From: Nocardioides sp. zg-DK7169
GTDB lineage: Bacteria > Actinomycetota > Actinomycetes > Propionibacteriales > Nocardioidaceae
Assembly (NCBI RefSeq): GCF_013155365.1
Contig: NZ_JABJRA010000010.1
Span: forward strand, 166,388-230,387
Direction of reading: 5' to 3'
DNA length: 64,000 nucleotides
The position numbers and the translations under genes are program-made. Below the pieces are notes generated by a model. It worked only from the letters and a program-made list of their open reading frames with translations. It did no database searches and was not told the DNA's origin. Every line of letters starts with the position of its first letter. Position 1 is the stretch's first letter. Positions 7,963 to 18,608 of this stretch are shown here, piece by piece.

Positions 7963-8582
7963 GCCGCCGGCTACGCGCGGCGCTCGCCACCGGCGCGCTG
8001 CTGAGCTCCGCGGTGCTCGCCGGCTGCGCCCCCGACGCGAGCCCCTCCAGCGGTGAGCGGGCCGCGCCCTCGGAGTCCAACGTCGCCGTCGACACCCCCG
8101 AGCTGCGCCGCATGAAGGCCGACGCCGGCGTGGAGCCGTGCCGTCCCGGCACCGCCGACGACGGCGCGCTGCCCGCGGTCAGTCTGCCCTGCCTCGGCGG
8201 CGGCGAGCGGGTCGACCTCTCCACCCTCGAGGGCCCGCTGGTGATCAACTTCTGGGCCTCCAACTGCGGCCCGTGCCGCAAGGAGATGCCGGCGCTGCAG
8301 GAGTTCCACGAGGCCCACGGCGACCGGGTCCCGGTGATCGGGGTCGACTTCCTCGACGTGATGCCGGAGGCCGCGATGGAGCTCGTCGAGCGCACCGGTG
8401 TCACCTACCCGCTGCTCGCCGACCCGGGCGGGGAGCTGCAGGGCACCGACCTGCGCCCGCTGGCGCTGCCCACCTTCGCCTTCCTGGCAGAGGACGGCGA
8501 GGTCACCATGGTCGGCGGCGGCATCGACAGCGCGGACGACCTCGTCGCGATGGTCGACGAGCACCTCGGCGTGGACCTGTGA
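7959..8582 (+). CDS. TlpA-like thioredoxin-fold lipoprotein
   Basis: A 207-aa extracytoplasmic thiol-disulfide protein. The signal peptide ends in lipobox 'VLAGC' with C23 as the lipidated residue, followed by a Pro/Ser-rich linker. The thioredoxin fold carries '[18 protein letters not shown]' (C-x2-C near residue 105) and the cis-Pro region 'LALPTFAF'. Redox partners could be cytochrome c biogenesis or envelope proteins. GTG 7959 overlaps the nth stop (GTGA), and the next gene overlaps its own stop in the same way. From memory the homologue in M. tuberculosis is Rv3673c. Confidence 0.93.
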   Translation: MSRRLRAALATGALLSSAVLAGCAPDASPSSGERAAPSESNVAVDTPELRRMKADAGVEPCRPGTADDGALPAVSLPCLGGGERVDLSTLEGPLVINFWASNCGPCRKEMPALQEFHEAHGDRVPVIGVDFLDVMPEAAMELVERTGVTYPLLADPGGELQGTDLRPLALPTFAFLAEDGEVTMVGGGIDSADDLVAMVDEHLGVDL

Positions 8583-9307
8583 GCTCGCCCGCCGGGCTGC
8601 CGGCGTGGCTGCTGCCCGTGCACGAGGCGGCCCGCACCATCGAGGGCCGCGACCTGACCCGCTTCCTGCCGCCCGACTCCGCCGACGTGCGACGTGGCGC
8701 GGTGCTGATGCTGTGGAGCGAGGGCGAGCAGGGCGCCGAGCTGCTGCTCACCGAGCGCGCCCACGACATGCGCTCCCACCCCGGCCAGGTCTCCTTCCCG
8801 GGCGGCTCGCTGGATCCCGGCGAGTCGGTGGTCGAGGCGGCGCTGCGCGAGGCCGAGGAGGAGGTCGGGGTGGACCCGGCCTCGGTCGAGGTCTTCGGGC
8901 TGCTGCCCGAGCTGTTCCTGCCGCCCAGCAACTTCGCGGTCACCCCGGTGCTCGGCTGGTGGCGCGAGCAGCACCGGGTCGAGGTGGTCAGCGCCCAGGA
9001 GGTGCACGCCATCCACCACGCACCGATCTCCGAGCTCGTCGACCCCACCCACCGGGTGACGGTGCGCCACCCGTCGGGCTACACCAGCCCCGGCTTCCTG
9101 ATCGGCGCCGACAAGGACGTCATCTTGTGGGGGTTCACCGGCGGGATCATCTCCCGGCTGCTGGACTACCTCGGTTGGGCCGAGCCCTGGGACGAGGGCA
9201 AGGTCCAGGACCTGCCCGACTACATGTTCGCCGGCGACTCCGTCACCCAGCGCAACGCGCGCGCCGGCCTGCTCGACATCTCCGACGAGGAGCGACGCGC
9301 CCGGTGA
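8579..9307 (+). CDS. CoA pyrophosphatase (NUDIX)
   Basis: A 242-aa NUDIX hydrolase of the coenzyme-A pyrophosphatase (NudL) subfamily. The CoA-type signature 'LLTERAHDMRSHPGQVSFPG' runs directly into the Nudix box 'GGSLDPGESVVEAALREAEE' and then 'EVG'. The expected reaction cleaves CoA to 4'-phosphopantetheine and 3',5'-ADP. GTG 8579 overlaps the TlpA-like gene stop. It corresponds in order and type to mycobacterial Rv3672c. The C-terminal 'TGGIISRLLDYLGW' helix is usual for the actinobacterial form. Confidence 0.93.
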   Translation: MSSPAGLPAWLLPVHEAARTIEGRDLTRFLPPDSADVRRGAVLMLWSEGEQGAELLLTERAHDMRSHPGQVSFPGGSLDPGESVVEAALREAEEEVGVDPASVEVFGLLPELFLPPSNFAVTPVLGWWREQHRVEVVSAQEVHAIHHAPISELVDPTHRVTVRHPSGYTSPGFLIGADKDVILWGFTGGIISRLLDYLGWAEPWDEGKVQDLPDYMFAGDSVTQRNARAGLLDISDEERRAR

Positions 9308-10479
9308 ACCCGCTCGACTGGATCCTGGTCGTCCTGCTCGTCCTCTACGCGGTCTCCGGCTACTGGCAGGGCTTCGTCACGGGCGCCTTCGCCACCGCCG
9401 GCCTGCTCTGCGGCGGCCTGCTCGGCATCTGGCTCGCCCCGATGGCGCTGGGCGACGCCGCGCCCTCGCTGTTGGTCTCGGTGGGCGCGCTGTTCATCGT
9501 GATCCTCTCGGCCTCCCTGGGCCAGGCCCTGCTGCAGTACGTCGGGGCGCGGATCCGCTCGCGCATCACCTGGCAACCGGTGCGCGCCCTCGACGCGCTC
9601 GGCGGCGCGGCGCTCAGTGCAGGCGCCGTGCTGCTCGTGGCCTGGGCGCTCGGCGTGGCGGTCTCCGGCACCCGGATCGGCCCGGTCACCTCGATGGTGC
9701 GCGAGTCCACGGTGCTGGCGAAGGTCGACGAGGCACTGCCGACCTCGGCGGGCTCGGTGCTCAACACCTTCAACGACGTCGTCGGCACCGGGTTCTTCCC
9801 GCGCTACCTCGAGCCGTTCGCCCCCGAGCGGATCGTCGAGGTCGCCCCGGGCAACGACCGGCTGCTGCGCAGCCCCCGGGTCCAGGACGCCCAACAGAGC
9901 GTGCTGAAGGTGCGCGGCGCCAACCGCTGCGGTCGCGGCGTCGAGGGCACCGGGTTCCTCTACGCCGACGACCGGCTGATGACCAACGCCCACGTGGTGG
10001 CCGGGGTCAGCGACCCCGAGGTCGTGGTCGGCGAGGAGAGCGTCCCGGCCGAGGTCGTCCTCTACGACCCGGACCTCGACCTGGCGGTCCTCGCGCTCGA
10101 CGACCGCGGCCGCCCGGCCCTCGACTTCGACGGCGCGGCCGGGCCGCGCGACTCGGTCGCGATCCTCGGCTACCCCCTCGACGGCCCCTTCGACGCCCGG
10201 TCCGGCCGGATCCGCGACGAGCAGCGGCTCCGCTCGCCCGACATCTACGGCAACGGCTCGGTCCTGCGCGAGGTGTTCTCGCTGCGCGCGCTCGTGCGCC
10301 CCGGCAACTCCGGCGGTCCGGTGATCGCCCGTGACGGCGACGTCGTGGGCGTCGTCTTCGCGGCCTCGGTCACCGACGACGACACCGGTTATGCCCTCAC
10401 CGCAGACCAGGTGCAGGACGTCGCCCGCGTGGGCGTCGCCCGCAGCGCCGAGGTCTCCACCGGCGACTGCGCCAGCTGA
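9304..10479 (+). CDS. marP: MarP-like membrane serine protease
   Basis: A 391-aa membrane-anchored protease. An N-terminal CvpA-type region with four hydrophobic segments (about 5-120) is followed by an extracytoplasmic chymotrypsin-like domain with H230 ('TNAHVVAG'), D259 ('DLDLAVL') and S336 ('RPGNSGGPV'). In M. tuberculosis, MarP (Rv3671c) supports acid and oxidative stress resistance. Cysteines at about 209 and 389 may form a disulfide as in MarP. GTG 9304 overlaps the NUDIX stop. It is the last gene of the nth operon and is followed by a 38-bp palindrome. Confidence 0.94.
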   Translation: MNPLDWILVVLLVLYAVSGYWQGFVTGAFATAGLLCGGLLGIWLAPMALGDAAPSLLVSVGALFIVILSASLGQALLQYVGARIRSRITWQPVRALDALGGAALSAGAVLLVAWALGVAVSGTRIGPVTSMVRESTVLAKVDEALPTSAGSVLNTFNDVVGTGFFPRYLEPFAPERIVEVAPGNDRLLRSPRVQDAQQSVLKVRGANRCGRGVEGTGFLYADDRLMTNAHVVAGVSDPEVVVGEESVPAEVVLYDPDLDLAVLALDDRGRPALDFDGAAGPRDSVAILGYPLDGPFDARSGRIRDEQRLRSPDIYGNGSVLREVFSLRALVRPGNSGGPVIARDGDVVGVVFAASVTDDDTGYALTADQVQDVARVGVARSAEVSTGDCAS

Positions 10480-10517
10480 GCCCGAGGCCCGCACACCAGA
10501 CGAGCCCGCACACCAGA

Positions 10518-10555
10518 CGAGCCCGGCCCCGGACGATCGTCCGGGGCCGGGCTCG
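10518..10555. terminator. 38-bp perfect palindrome, bidirectional terminator
   Basis: A perfect palindrome centred between 10536 and 10537: CGAGCCCGGCCCCGGACGA and its exact reverse complement. It lies between convergent marP and the holin-like gene. A direct repeat of GCACACCAGACGAGCC precedes it (10488-10521). No U-tract. Confidence 0.8.
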
Positions 10556-10592
10556 GGTGCTGCTGGGGGCTGGTGCTGCTGGGGGCTGGGAC

Positions 10593-10997
10593 TCAGCTCT
10601 GGCCCTTGAGCGCCCGCGGGATCTCGCGGCCCTGCTCGATGGCCTTCGACGGGGGACCGACCTGCTTGACCTTCTTCACGCCGACGAAGGCGAGCAGCCC
10701 GGCGAGCAGGACGTAGAACCCGAAGACGATCAGGAACGCCCAGTGCAGGGACAGCCCGGAGCCGTTCCAGTGGATCAGGTAGGCGATCGCGATCGAGAGC
10801 ATGATGATCGCCAGGACGGCGATGAAGCCCGCCGCGGCGAACAGGGCGATGCCGACCCCGCCCGCGCGGACGCTGACCTTCAGCTCGGACTTGGCGAGCT
10901 GGATCTCCTTGGAGACCAGCGTCGAGATGTCCCGGCTGGCGTCGGAGACGAGCTTGCCGATCGTCGGCTCGGCGTCCTTGACCGGTTCGGTGGCCAT
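10593..10997 (-). CDS. Holin superfamily III-like membrane protein
   Basis: A 134-aa protein matching the pattern of the actinobacterial 'phage holin family' (DUF1469-like): an amphipathic N-terminus with '[13 protein letters not shown]', two TM segments (about 48-72 and 84-107) and a basic tail. It has a clear GAGGAG site before ATG 10997. Despite the family name, no phage gene is nearby, and this chromosomal type next to nhaA is common in actinobacteria. In M. tuberculosis a membrane protein (Rv3669) occupies a similar place, from memory. Function unknown. Confidence 0.8.
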   Translation of the reverse strand: MATEPVKDAEPTIGKLVSDASRDISTLVSKEIQLAKSELKVSVRAGGVGIALFAAAGFIAVLAIIMLSIAIAYLIHWNGSGLSLHWAFLIVFGFYVLLAGLLAFVGVKKVKQVGPPSKAIEQGREIPRALKGQS

Positions 10998-11173
10998 GTG
11001 GCTCCTCTGGCGGTGTGCGTGGCGGCGGGTCCGCTACCGGTGCGGTGTCGGACGATGCCCCCGACCCTACCGAACCGACCACGTGGGGGGCGCCGGTAGC
11101 ATCGGCGAGGGAGAGCCGGGAAGTCTGGTCGGCACGTCGTTGTCATGCCCCCACGTCGAAGAGGCCCCTCATC

Positions 11174-12535
11174 ATGCCCGACCCCCGCTCGTCCGCACCT
11201 GCCCCGGGACCGTCCGATCAGCGCCGTGTCCTGACCCGTCCGAGCTGGCCGGAGTACCAGCGGATCACCGAGATCCTGCGCATGGAGACGGTCGGCGGCA
11301 TGCTGCTGATCGCCGGCGCGGTCCTCGCCGTGGTGTGGGCGAACCTGCCGGGTGACTCCTACGCGTCGCTGCGCGACCTGCACGTCGGCGGCCAGGTGCT
11401 CGGCTTCGACCTCGACCTGAGCCTGGCGCACTGGGCGGCGGACGGCCTGCTCGCGGTCTTCTTCTTCCTCGTCGGCCTGGAGCTGAAGAAGGAGTTCGTC
11501 GCCGGCGACCTGCGCCGCCTCGACCGCGCCATCGTGCCGGTCGCCGCGGCCATCGGCGGTGTCGCCGTGCCGGCGCTGCTCTACGTCCTGGTCAACCTCG
11601 GCTCCGGGGGCGAGACGCTCCACGGCTGGGCGATCCCCACCGCCACGGACATCGCGTTCGCCGTGGCGGTGCTCGCGGTCGTCGGCTCGCGCCTGCCGTC
11701 GGCGCTGCGGCTGTTCCTCCTCACCCTCGCCGTGGTCGACGACCTGGTCGCCATCTCGATCATCGCGCTCTTCTACACCGACGAGCTGCACGTCGAGCAG
11801 CTGCTCTGGGCGCTCGTCCCGCTCGCCCTGTTCGGCCTGCTGGTCCAGCGCTGGCCCGCCTTCTTCGGCACCCGCGGCTGGGCGAGCTGGCTGGTGCTGG
11901 TGCCGCTCGGCGCGCTGGTGTGGGCGTTCTTCCTCGAGTCCGGCGTGCACGCCACGATCGCCGGCGTGGTGCTGGGCTTCCTGGTCCCGGTGATGCGCAA
12001 GTCGGGCGGCGAGGGCCCGGGCCTGGCCGAGGTGCTCGAGCACCGGGTTCGCCCGCTGTCGGCCGGGTTCTGCGTCCCGGTCTTCGCGTTCTTCTCCGCG
12101 GGTGTCGCGCTCGGTGACGGCGGCGGCCTCGGGTCGCTGCTCTCCGACGGCGTCGCCTGGGGGATCGTGATCGGCCTGGTGGTCGGCAAGCCGATCGGCA
12201 TCCTGGCCGCGACCTGGCTGGTCACCCGCACCCGACGCGCGAACCTCGACAGCGACATCACCTGGCGCGACCTGACCGGCATGTCGATGCTGGCCGGCAT
12301 CGGGTTCACGGTGTCGCTGCTGATCTCCGAGCTCAGCTTCGACGCCGGGTCCGCGCACTACGACCACGCCAAGATCGCGATCCTCGGTGCCTCGGTGCTG
12401 GCCGCCGGGCTGTCCGCGCTGGTCCTCGTCCCCCGCAACCGCCACTACCGCGAGCTCGAGCTCCGCGAGCAGGTGGACGAGGACCGCGACGGCATCCCCG
12501 ACGTCTTCCAGCGCCCCGAGGACCAGCGCGGCTAG
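11174..12535 (+). CDS. nhaA: NhaA-family Na+/H+ antiporter
   Basis: A 453-aa antiporter exporting Na+ in exchange for H+. About 11-12 TM segments are visible. The transport Asp pair is D189/D190 in '[10 protein letters not shown]' (E. coli D163/D164), and D159 in 'TATDIAFAV' matches E. coli D133. ATG 11174 gives a 30-residue cytosolic N-terminus. The C-terminal tail ends with '[11 protein letters not shown]', an Asp-rich loop of the kind seen in calcium-binding repeats and unusual for this family. Confidence 0.95.
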   Translation: MPDPRSSAPAPGPSDQRRVLTRPSWPEYQRITEILRMETVGGMLLIAGAVLAVVWANLPGDSYASLRDLHVGGQVLGFDLDLSLAHWAADGLLAVFFFLVGLELKKEFVAGDLRRLDRAIVPVAAAIGGVAVPALLYVLVNLGSGGETLHGWAIPTATDIAFAVAVLAVVGSRLPSALRLFLLTLAVVDDLVAISIIALFYTDELHVEQLLWALVPLALFGLLVQRWPAFFGTRGWASWLVLVPLGALVWAFFLESGVHATIAGVVLGFLVPVMRKSGGEGPGLAEVLEHRVRPLSAGFCVPVFAFFSAGVALGDGGGLGSLLSDGVAWGIVIGLVVGKPIGILAATWLVTRTRRANLDSDITWRDLTGMSMLAGIGFTVSLLISELSFDAGSAHYDHAKIAILGASVLAAGLSALVLVPRNRHYRELELREQVDEDRDGIPDVFQRPEDQRG

Positions 12536-12793
12536 CTCAGCGCCGTTCCGGCTGGGGCACCCTGACGACCAGACCGACCTGGGACCGGGTGTGTGACCGC
12601 ACCGGGACGACGGTGCGCGGGCCTGAGGGTGCTCTCGGCGCGCCAGGCGTCGTCGTACGACGAAGTGTGCCGTTGTGCAACCCTGAGCGCCCTCGTGTGT
12701 GACCGCCTGACGACCCGTTGCGGCCTTGTGTGGCCGTCGTACGACGGCGTACGCTGTGTGCATTGCTCCTCCCCGCTGGGGAGTGAGAAGTGA
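12536..12793. other. Intergenic region with palindromic and direct repeats
   Basis: About 260 bp without a convincing gene. It holds the palindromes CGTCGTACGACG (12651-12662) and CCGTCGTACGACGG (12734-12747) and the direct repeat GTGTGACCGC (12591-12600, 12697-12706). The composition looks unlike coding sequence. No tRNA or known RNA family is recognisable. Confidence 0.5.
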
Positions 12794-12827
12794 GGTCGGG
12801 ACCCCCGCCGGACGACGGGACCCGACC
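12794..12827. terminator. Hairpin terminator between convergent genes
   Basis: GGTCGGG (12794-12800) pairs with CCCGACC (12821-12827), followed by one A-A mismatch and three more pairs. It lies between nhaA and the minus-strand gene at 12838. Confidence 0.6.
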
Positions 12828-12837
12828 TTCGCGCATT

Positions 12838-13467
12838 TCAGAGCGCGATTTCGATCTCCTGGACCATGCTGCCGAGGACCTGGCGGTGGCCGGCCCGCGA
12901 GCCCTTCCGCGCACCCGCGACAGCGCCCGCGATGGCGTCGGGAACCCACAGCATCGGCTCCACGGAAGGCAGGCCGAAGTCCACTCGCAGTGCCGCGCTG
13001 ATCGCGTTCTCGCTGCGGAGTGCGTTGACCAGCTGGAGATCGCGCTTGTTGAGCGAGGACGTGCGCGACTCCAGCCACACCTGCGAGACGCCGAGCTGCT
13101 CCAACTCGAAGAGCAGTCGCCGCATGCAGTGCCGGCGCGCACGCTCCTGGGCCTTCGGGTTGGCCCACCGGGCACCCACGACCACAACGCTGGCGAAGTC
13201 ACATTCCGCGATGACGGCGGTGACCTTCTCGCGCAGGGGCGTGTCCTCGTCGCGCCAGTGAAGCCGGCCGCGGCCCCGGGGGACGAGCCGAACCAGCGAG
13301 TCGCGCGGGTGGTCGCAGCCCTCGGGGTCAGCCACCACCGACGCGAGCACGTACATGCCGCTGTGCTCCGCGCCGGGGGCATGGATGGACTCGTCCACCC
13401 ATGCGTGCAGGGCGAACTCGACCGGGTCCGCCGATACCGGCGAAGAGGTCGGGTCGAGGGTGCTCAC
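12838..13467 (-). CDS. DUF3800-like hypothetical protein
   Basis: A 209-aa protein of unknown function. Near the N-terminus 'AWVDESIH...MYVLASVVAD' resembles the DUF3800 pattern (xDES...YVL..V), a family with a predicted RNase H-like fold often found in mobile or defence contexts. The centre has 'VVVVGARWANPKAQERARRH', and later 'VWLESRTSSLNKRDLQLV' and 'VPDAIAGAVAGA' also fit a DUF3800 layout. Start taken at GTG 13467, giving a short Ser/Pro leader. It is divergent from the unknown gene at 13519, with 51 bp between starts. The pair interrupts nhaA-acs and looks like an inserted block. The DUF3800 assignment is tentative. Confidence 0.65.
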   Translation of the reverse strand: MSTLDPTSSPVSADPVEFALHAWVDESIHAPGAEHSGMYVLASVVADPEGCDHPRDSLVRLVPRGRGRLHWRDEDTPLREKVTAVIAECDFASVVVVGARWANPKAQERARRHCMRRLLFELEQLGVSQVWLESRTSSLNKRDLQLVNALRSENAISAALRVDFGLPSVEPMLWVPDAIAGAVAGARKGSRAGHRQVLGSMVQEIEIAL

Positions 13468-13960
13468 GGGCCCATTGTCCTGGTCCCGCCGACAGTCGGG
13501 TGGTTGATATGGGCGGTCATGCCGCATGTCCTCTCACGGCCGGGGTGCTTGCGTTTCATGCTCAGCGCACGACGTCTCCCGAGGGTCGCAGCGGCGTACG
13601 GCTTGCGGTGGGACGGTCATGGTGTCGCGTACCTGTCGCCGCGCGACTCCCCCGGACGGGGTGGACTGGAGTCCTACCGGCTCACGCTCGAGGCGCTCGG
13701 CCTTGTCGTGGGCGTAGAGCAACCTGTCGGTGTGGTGTCCGCTCGGGACCTGGCGGACGCGCACGTCGCGACGTCTCCGAGCGATACCCCGAACTGGTGG
13801 GCGTCGCTAGGTCCCGGGCGGCCCGCCCGCGCGGTCGACTACGACGAGTGCCTCGACATCGTGCGCGGCCTGCCGTTCCGGGGCGGATCTCTCCGAGAGA
13901 CTGCCGCGCGGGCCGAGGAGGTACTGCTGTCGAACGGCGCGGACCTGGGACCTGTGGACC

Positions 13961-15967
<2,007 letters not shown>

Positions 15968-16017
15968 GTCAGCTCCTGTGTCTGGGGTCGGGTCCCAGGT
16001 CGGTTCGAACGGGGGAA

Positions 16018-16051
16018 GGTGGCCCCCGCCACACTAGTGGCGGGGGCCACC
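16018..16051 (-). terminator. Terminator downstream of symporter operon
   Basis: A 15-bp perfect stem, GGTGGCCCCCGCCAC (16018-16032) with its reverse complement at 16037-16051, and a 4-nt ACTA loop. It sits after the symporter gene and about 50 bp before the acs start. Confidence 0.75.
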
Positions 16052-16071
16052 CTGATCGATCGGTGCTCGTG

Positions 16072-16132
16072 CAGTGCCCGATTCGCCCAGTGCTTGATTG
16101 CTCAGTGCTTGATTGCTCAGTGCTGGATCGCC
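16072..16132. repeat. 15-16 bp tandem repeats across the symporter stop codon
   Basis: Four units of CAGTGCTTGATTGCT or variants begin at 16072, 16088, 16103 and 16118. The third and fourth units span the symporter stop codon (16117-16119). On the minus strand the units would read repeated 'SNQAL' if the stop were lost. Confidence 0.7.
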
Positions 16133-17730
16133 TGCTCGGCACCCGCTCCGGTGAGGGCGCGGACCTCGAGCTCGGTGTAGCGGTCCTCCGCGGTGGGCTC
16201 GCGCGAGGTCACGGTCCCGAGCCAGCCGAGGAAGAACCCGAGCGGGATCGAGACCAGGCCGGGGTTCTCCAGCGGGAACCAGGAGATGTCGATGCTGGCG
16301 GGCAGCAGCGAGAGGTTCTCGCCCTCGGGGCTGACCTTGCCGGAGGTGACCGGCGAGAAGAAGACCAGGCCGACAGCGGAGATCAGGCCGCCGTAGATGC
16401 TCCAGGTCGCCCCGCGGGTGTTGAAGCGCCGCCAGAACATGTTGTAGACGATCGCCGGCAGGTTCGCCGAGGCCGCGACCGCGAACGCGAGGGCGACCAG
16501 GAACGCGATGTTGAGGTTCTGCGCCGGGATCGCCAGCAGGATCGCCACCAGGCCGATGACGCCGGCGGCGATCCGGGTCACCCGGATCTCCTCGTTCTCG
16601 GTCGCGGTCCCGTTGCGCATCACGTTGTTGTAGATGTCGTGGGCCACGGATGCCGACGAGGTGAGCACCAGGCCCGCGACCACGGCCAGGATCGTCGCGA
16701 ACGCGACCGCCGCGATCAGGGCGAGCAGCACCGCGCCTCCGGTCGACCCGGCACCGCCACCGACCGCCTCGGCCAGCTTCGGCGAGGCCAGGTTGCCGGC
16801 CGCGTCGAGCTTGCTGGTGTCCAGCAGCGCCGCGGCGCCGAAACCGAGGACCAGCGTGAACAGGTAGAACACGCCGATCAGGCCGATCGCCCACAGCACC
16901 GACTTGCGGGCGTCGCGGGAGGTCGGGACGGTGTAGAAGCGGATCAGGATGTGCGGCAGGCCCGCCGTACCGAGGACCAGGGCGATGCCGAGGCTGAGGA
17001 AGTCCAGCTTGCTGGTGAGGTCGGCGCCGTAGCGCAGCCCCGGTTCCAGGAACGCCGCCCCGGCGCCGGACTCGCTGGCGGCGCTGCCGAGCAGGTCGGA
17101 GAGGTTGAAGTCGAACTTGGCCAGCACCAGGATGACGATCAGCGCCGAGCCGGTCATCAGCAGAACGGCCTTGACGATCTGCACCCAGGTGGTGCCCTTC
17201 ATCCCGCCGACGGTGACGTAGAAGACCATCAGTGCGCCGACGACGGCGATGGTGAGGTTCTTGGTGACCTGGCTGTCGACACCGAGGAGCAGCGCGACGA
17301 GCGCGCCGGCGCCGACCATCTGGGCGAGCAGGTAGAAGATCGAGACCACGACCGTCGAGGTGGCCGCGGCCATCCGTACCGGCTTCTGCCGCATCCGGAA
17401 CGCCAACTGGTCGGCCATCGTGTAGCGCCCGGAGTTGCGCAGCATCTCCGCGACCAGCAGCAGCGCCACCAGCCAGGCGACGAGGAAGCCGATGGAGTAG
17501 AGGAAGCCGTCGTAGCCGTAGAGCGCGATGGCACCGGAGATGCCGAGGAACGACGCCGCCGACATGTAGTCGCCGCCGATGGCCAGGCCGTTCTGGAAGC
17601 CGGAGAAGCTGCGGCCGCCGGCGTAGAAGTCGGCGGTGCCCGAGGACTGGCGGCTGGCCCAGAAGGTGATCGCGACGGTCAGTGCGACGACCGCGAGGAA
17701 GAGCAGTGTGGTGAGGACCTGACTGTCCAT
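16117..17730 (-). CDS. actP: Acetate/monocarboxylate:cation symporter (ActP/MctC type)
   Basis: A 537-aa sodium:solute symporter family protein with about 13 TM segments. Family features are 'FYAGGRSFSGFQNGLAIGGD' near the N-terminus, then 'YMSAASFLGISGAI', 'GGMKGTTWVQIVKAVLL' and 'AGLPHILIRFYTVPT', as in ActP of E. coli and MctC of corynebacteria, which import acetate, propionate and pyruvate. It follows the DUF485 gene with a 1-nt gap, the standard pairing. A near-perfect Crp site lies upstream of the operon, and acs lies just downstream, so acetate uptake and activation are clustered. Confidence 0.94.
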   Translation of the reverse strand: MDSQVLTTLLFLAVVALTVAITFWASRQSSGTADFYAGGRSFSGFQNGLAIGGDYMSAASFLGISGAIALYGYDGFLYSIGFLVAWLVALLLVAEMLRNSGRYTMADQLAFRMRQKPVRMAAATSTVVVSIFYLLAQMVGAGALVALLLGVDSQVTKNLTIAVVGALMVFYVTVGGMKGTTWVQIVKAVLLMTGSALIVILVLAKFDFNLSDLLGSAASESGAGAAFLEPGLRYGADLTSKLDFLSLGIALVLGTAGLPHILIRFYTVPTSRDARKSVLWAIGLIGVFYLFTLVLGFGAAALLDTSKLDAAGNLASPKLAEAVGGGAGSTGGAVLLALIAAVAFATILAVVAGLVLTSSASVAHDIYNNVMRNGTATENEEIRVTRIAAGVIGLVAILLAIPAQNLNIAFLVALAFAVAASANLPAIVYNMFWRRFNTRGATWSIYGGLISAVGLVFFSPVTSGKVSPEGENLSLLPASIDISWFPLENPGLVSIPLGFFLGWLGTVTSREPTAEDRYTELEVRALTGAGAEQAIQH

Positions 17731-17731
17731 C

Positions 17732-18097
17732 TCAGCCCTCCCGTCCGGCGGTGGGGCGGCGGCTCTCGAGCGCCGCGCGGTACTCCTCGTCCAGCTGGCG
17801 GGCCAGCGGGTCGAGGCGGCTGGAGGAGAAGCGGCTGTAGAGCCAGGCGAGCAGGAAGGTCGTCACGAACTGCAACAGCCCGAAGACGAGCGCGACGTTG
17901 ATGTTGCCGACGAGCTTGTGGGCCATGAAGTCGCCCGCCCAGTTGGAGAGGACGACGTAGAGCAGGTACCAGACGAGGAACGCGACGGTCGCCGGGAGCA
18001 CGAAGCCGCGGTAGCGGCTGCGCAGCTCGGTGAACTCGGGGCGTTCGTGGAGGTCGTCGTAGATGGGATCGTGACGCGCGGGCTGGTCGGTGGACAC
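17732..18097 (-). CDS. DUF485 membrane protein (symporter partner)
   Basis: A 121-aa protein with two TM segments (about 33-52 and 65-88) and the DUF485 pattern 'FTELRSRYRGFVLPATVAFL' followed by 'VWYLLYVVLSNWA'. DUF485 proteins nearly always precede ActP-type symporters and probably assist them. GTG 18097 is preceded by GGAAGGGG. It is the first gene of the operon with actP. Confidence 0.93.
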   Translation of the reverse strand: MSTDQPARHDPIYDDLHERPEFTELRSRYRGFVLPATVAFLVWYLLYVVLSNWAGDFMAHKLVGNINVALVFGLLQFVTTFLLAWLYSRFSSSRLDPLARQLDEEYRAALESRRPTAGREG

Positions 18098-18119
18098 GGG
18101 AGCCCCTTCCGGGAAGTCG

Positions 18120-18135
18120 TGTGATCGCAGTCACA
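18120..18135. promoter_or_regulatory. Crp-type operator upstream of DUF485-actP
   Basis: TGTGATCGCAGTCACA has perfect TGTGA and TCACA half-sites with 6-bp spacing, the Crp/GlxR recognition pattern. It ends 22 bp upstream of the DUF485 start. Confidence 0.75.
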
Positions 18136-18184
18136 GTAGGAGCGCCCACCCCCGCCCCGGCACGACCCGACGTCGCCTAGGCGC

Positions 18185-18447
18185 TCAGTGGCACCCGCCG
18201 TCGGTGAGCGGTCGGATCGGTACGACGAGCGGTCGCGCTCCTAGGTCGGTGATGGTGATCTTGTCGCCGGGGTTCTCGCCCTCGGCGATCACGAGGACCT
18301 GCTGGAAGCCGTGCGGGCACCGACGTTGTAGACGGCCTTGTCCAGCATGAACACCCCGGCGCTGATCAGCTTCTTGACCACGGTGTCCTCGCCTGGATCG
18401 GCTGGCACAGCTACCGGCTGCGGGTGGTGGGCGATCGGTCTCCTCAT
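18185..18447 (-). pseudogene. Frameshifted small ORF remnant
   Basis: From ATG 18447 the frame reads MRRPIAHHPQPVAV... to '...FMLDKAVYNVGA' and soon stops at 18289. Shifting the frame by one base at about 18322 gives a natural continuation, 'CPHGFQQVLVIAEGE' then 'NPGDKITITDLGARPLVV', ending '...TDGGCH' at 18185. The two frames abut without a gap, which suggests one inactivating indel in a gene of about 87 codons. No family is recognised. It lies in an otherwise empty 510-bp region between actP and the HNH gene. Confidence 0.45.
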
Positions 18448-18574
18448 CTGCTCACGCGTCGGGCGGGGCGGCTCGGTCTTCGCGGTTGCCTGCCATGCGG
18501 CCTGGGGCGCGGATCGCCCGCGTGGCGCATCCGTCTGCCACTGGACGATCGCGAGACCCGAGGTGGAAAAACCC

Positions 18575-18603
18575 TTGTCATCGAACGTGCGTTCGAGTAG
18601 AAT
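18575..18603 (+). promoter_or_regulatory. Sigma-70 promoter with embedded LexA (SOS) box
   Basis: -35 TTGTCA (18575-18580) and -10 TAGAAT (18598-18603) have a 17-bp spacer. Sixteen of those 17 bases are TCGAACGTGCGTTCGA (18581-18596), a perfect actinobacterial SOS box (TCGAAC-N4-GTTCGA). Initiation about 6-7 nt after the -10 would fall at or next to the ATG at 18609, so the transcript is probably leaderless. Confidence 0.85.
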
Positions 18604-18608
18604 GAGGC

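Noticed and set aside
10593..10997. Prophage suggested by a holin-family gene
   Set aside because: No endolysin, tail, integrase or other phage gene is nearby; this family is common in actinobacterial chromosomes.
12593..12793. A 66-codon ORF in the repeat region before the DUF3800-like gene
   Set aside because: Cys-rich translation with no family, irregular codon use and palindromes throughout; more likely noncoding.
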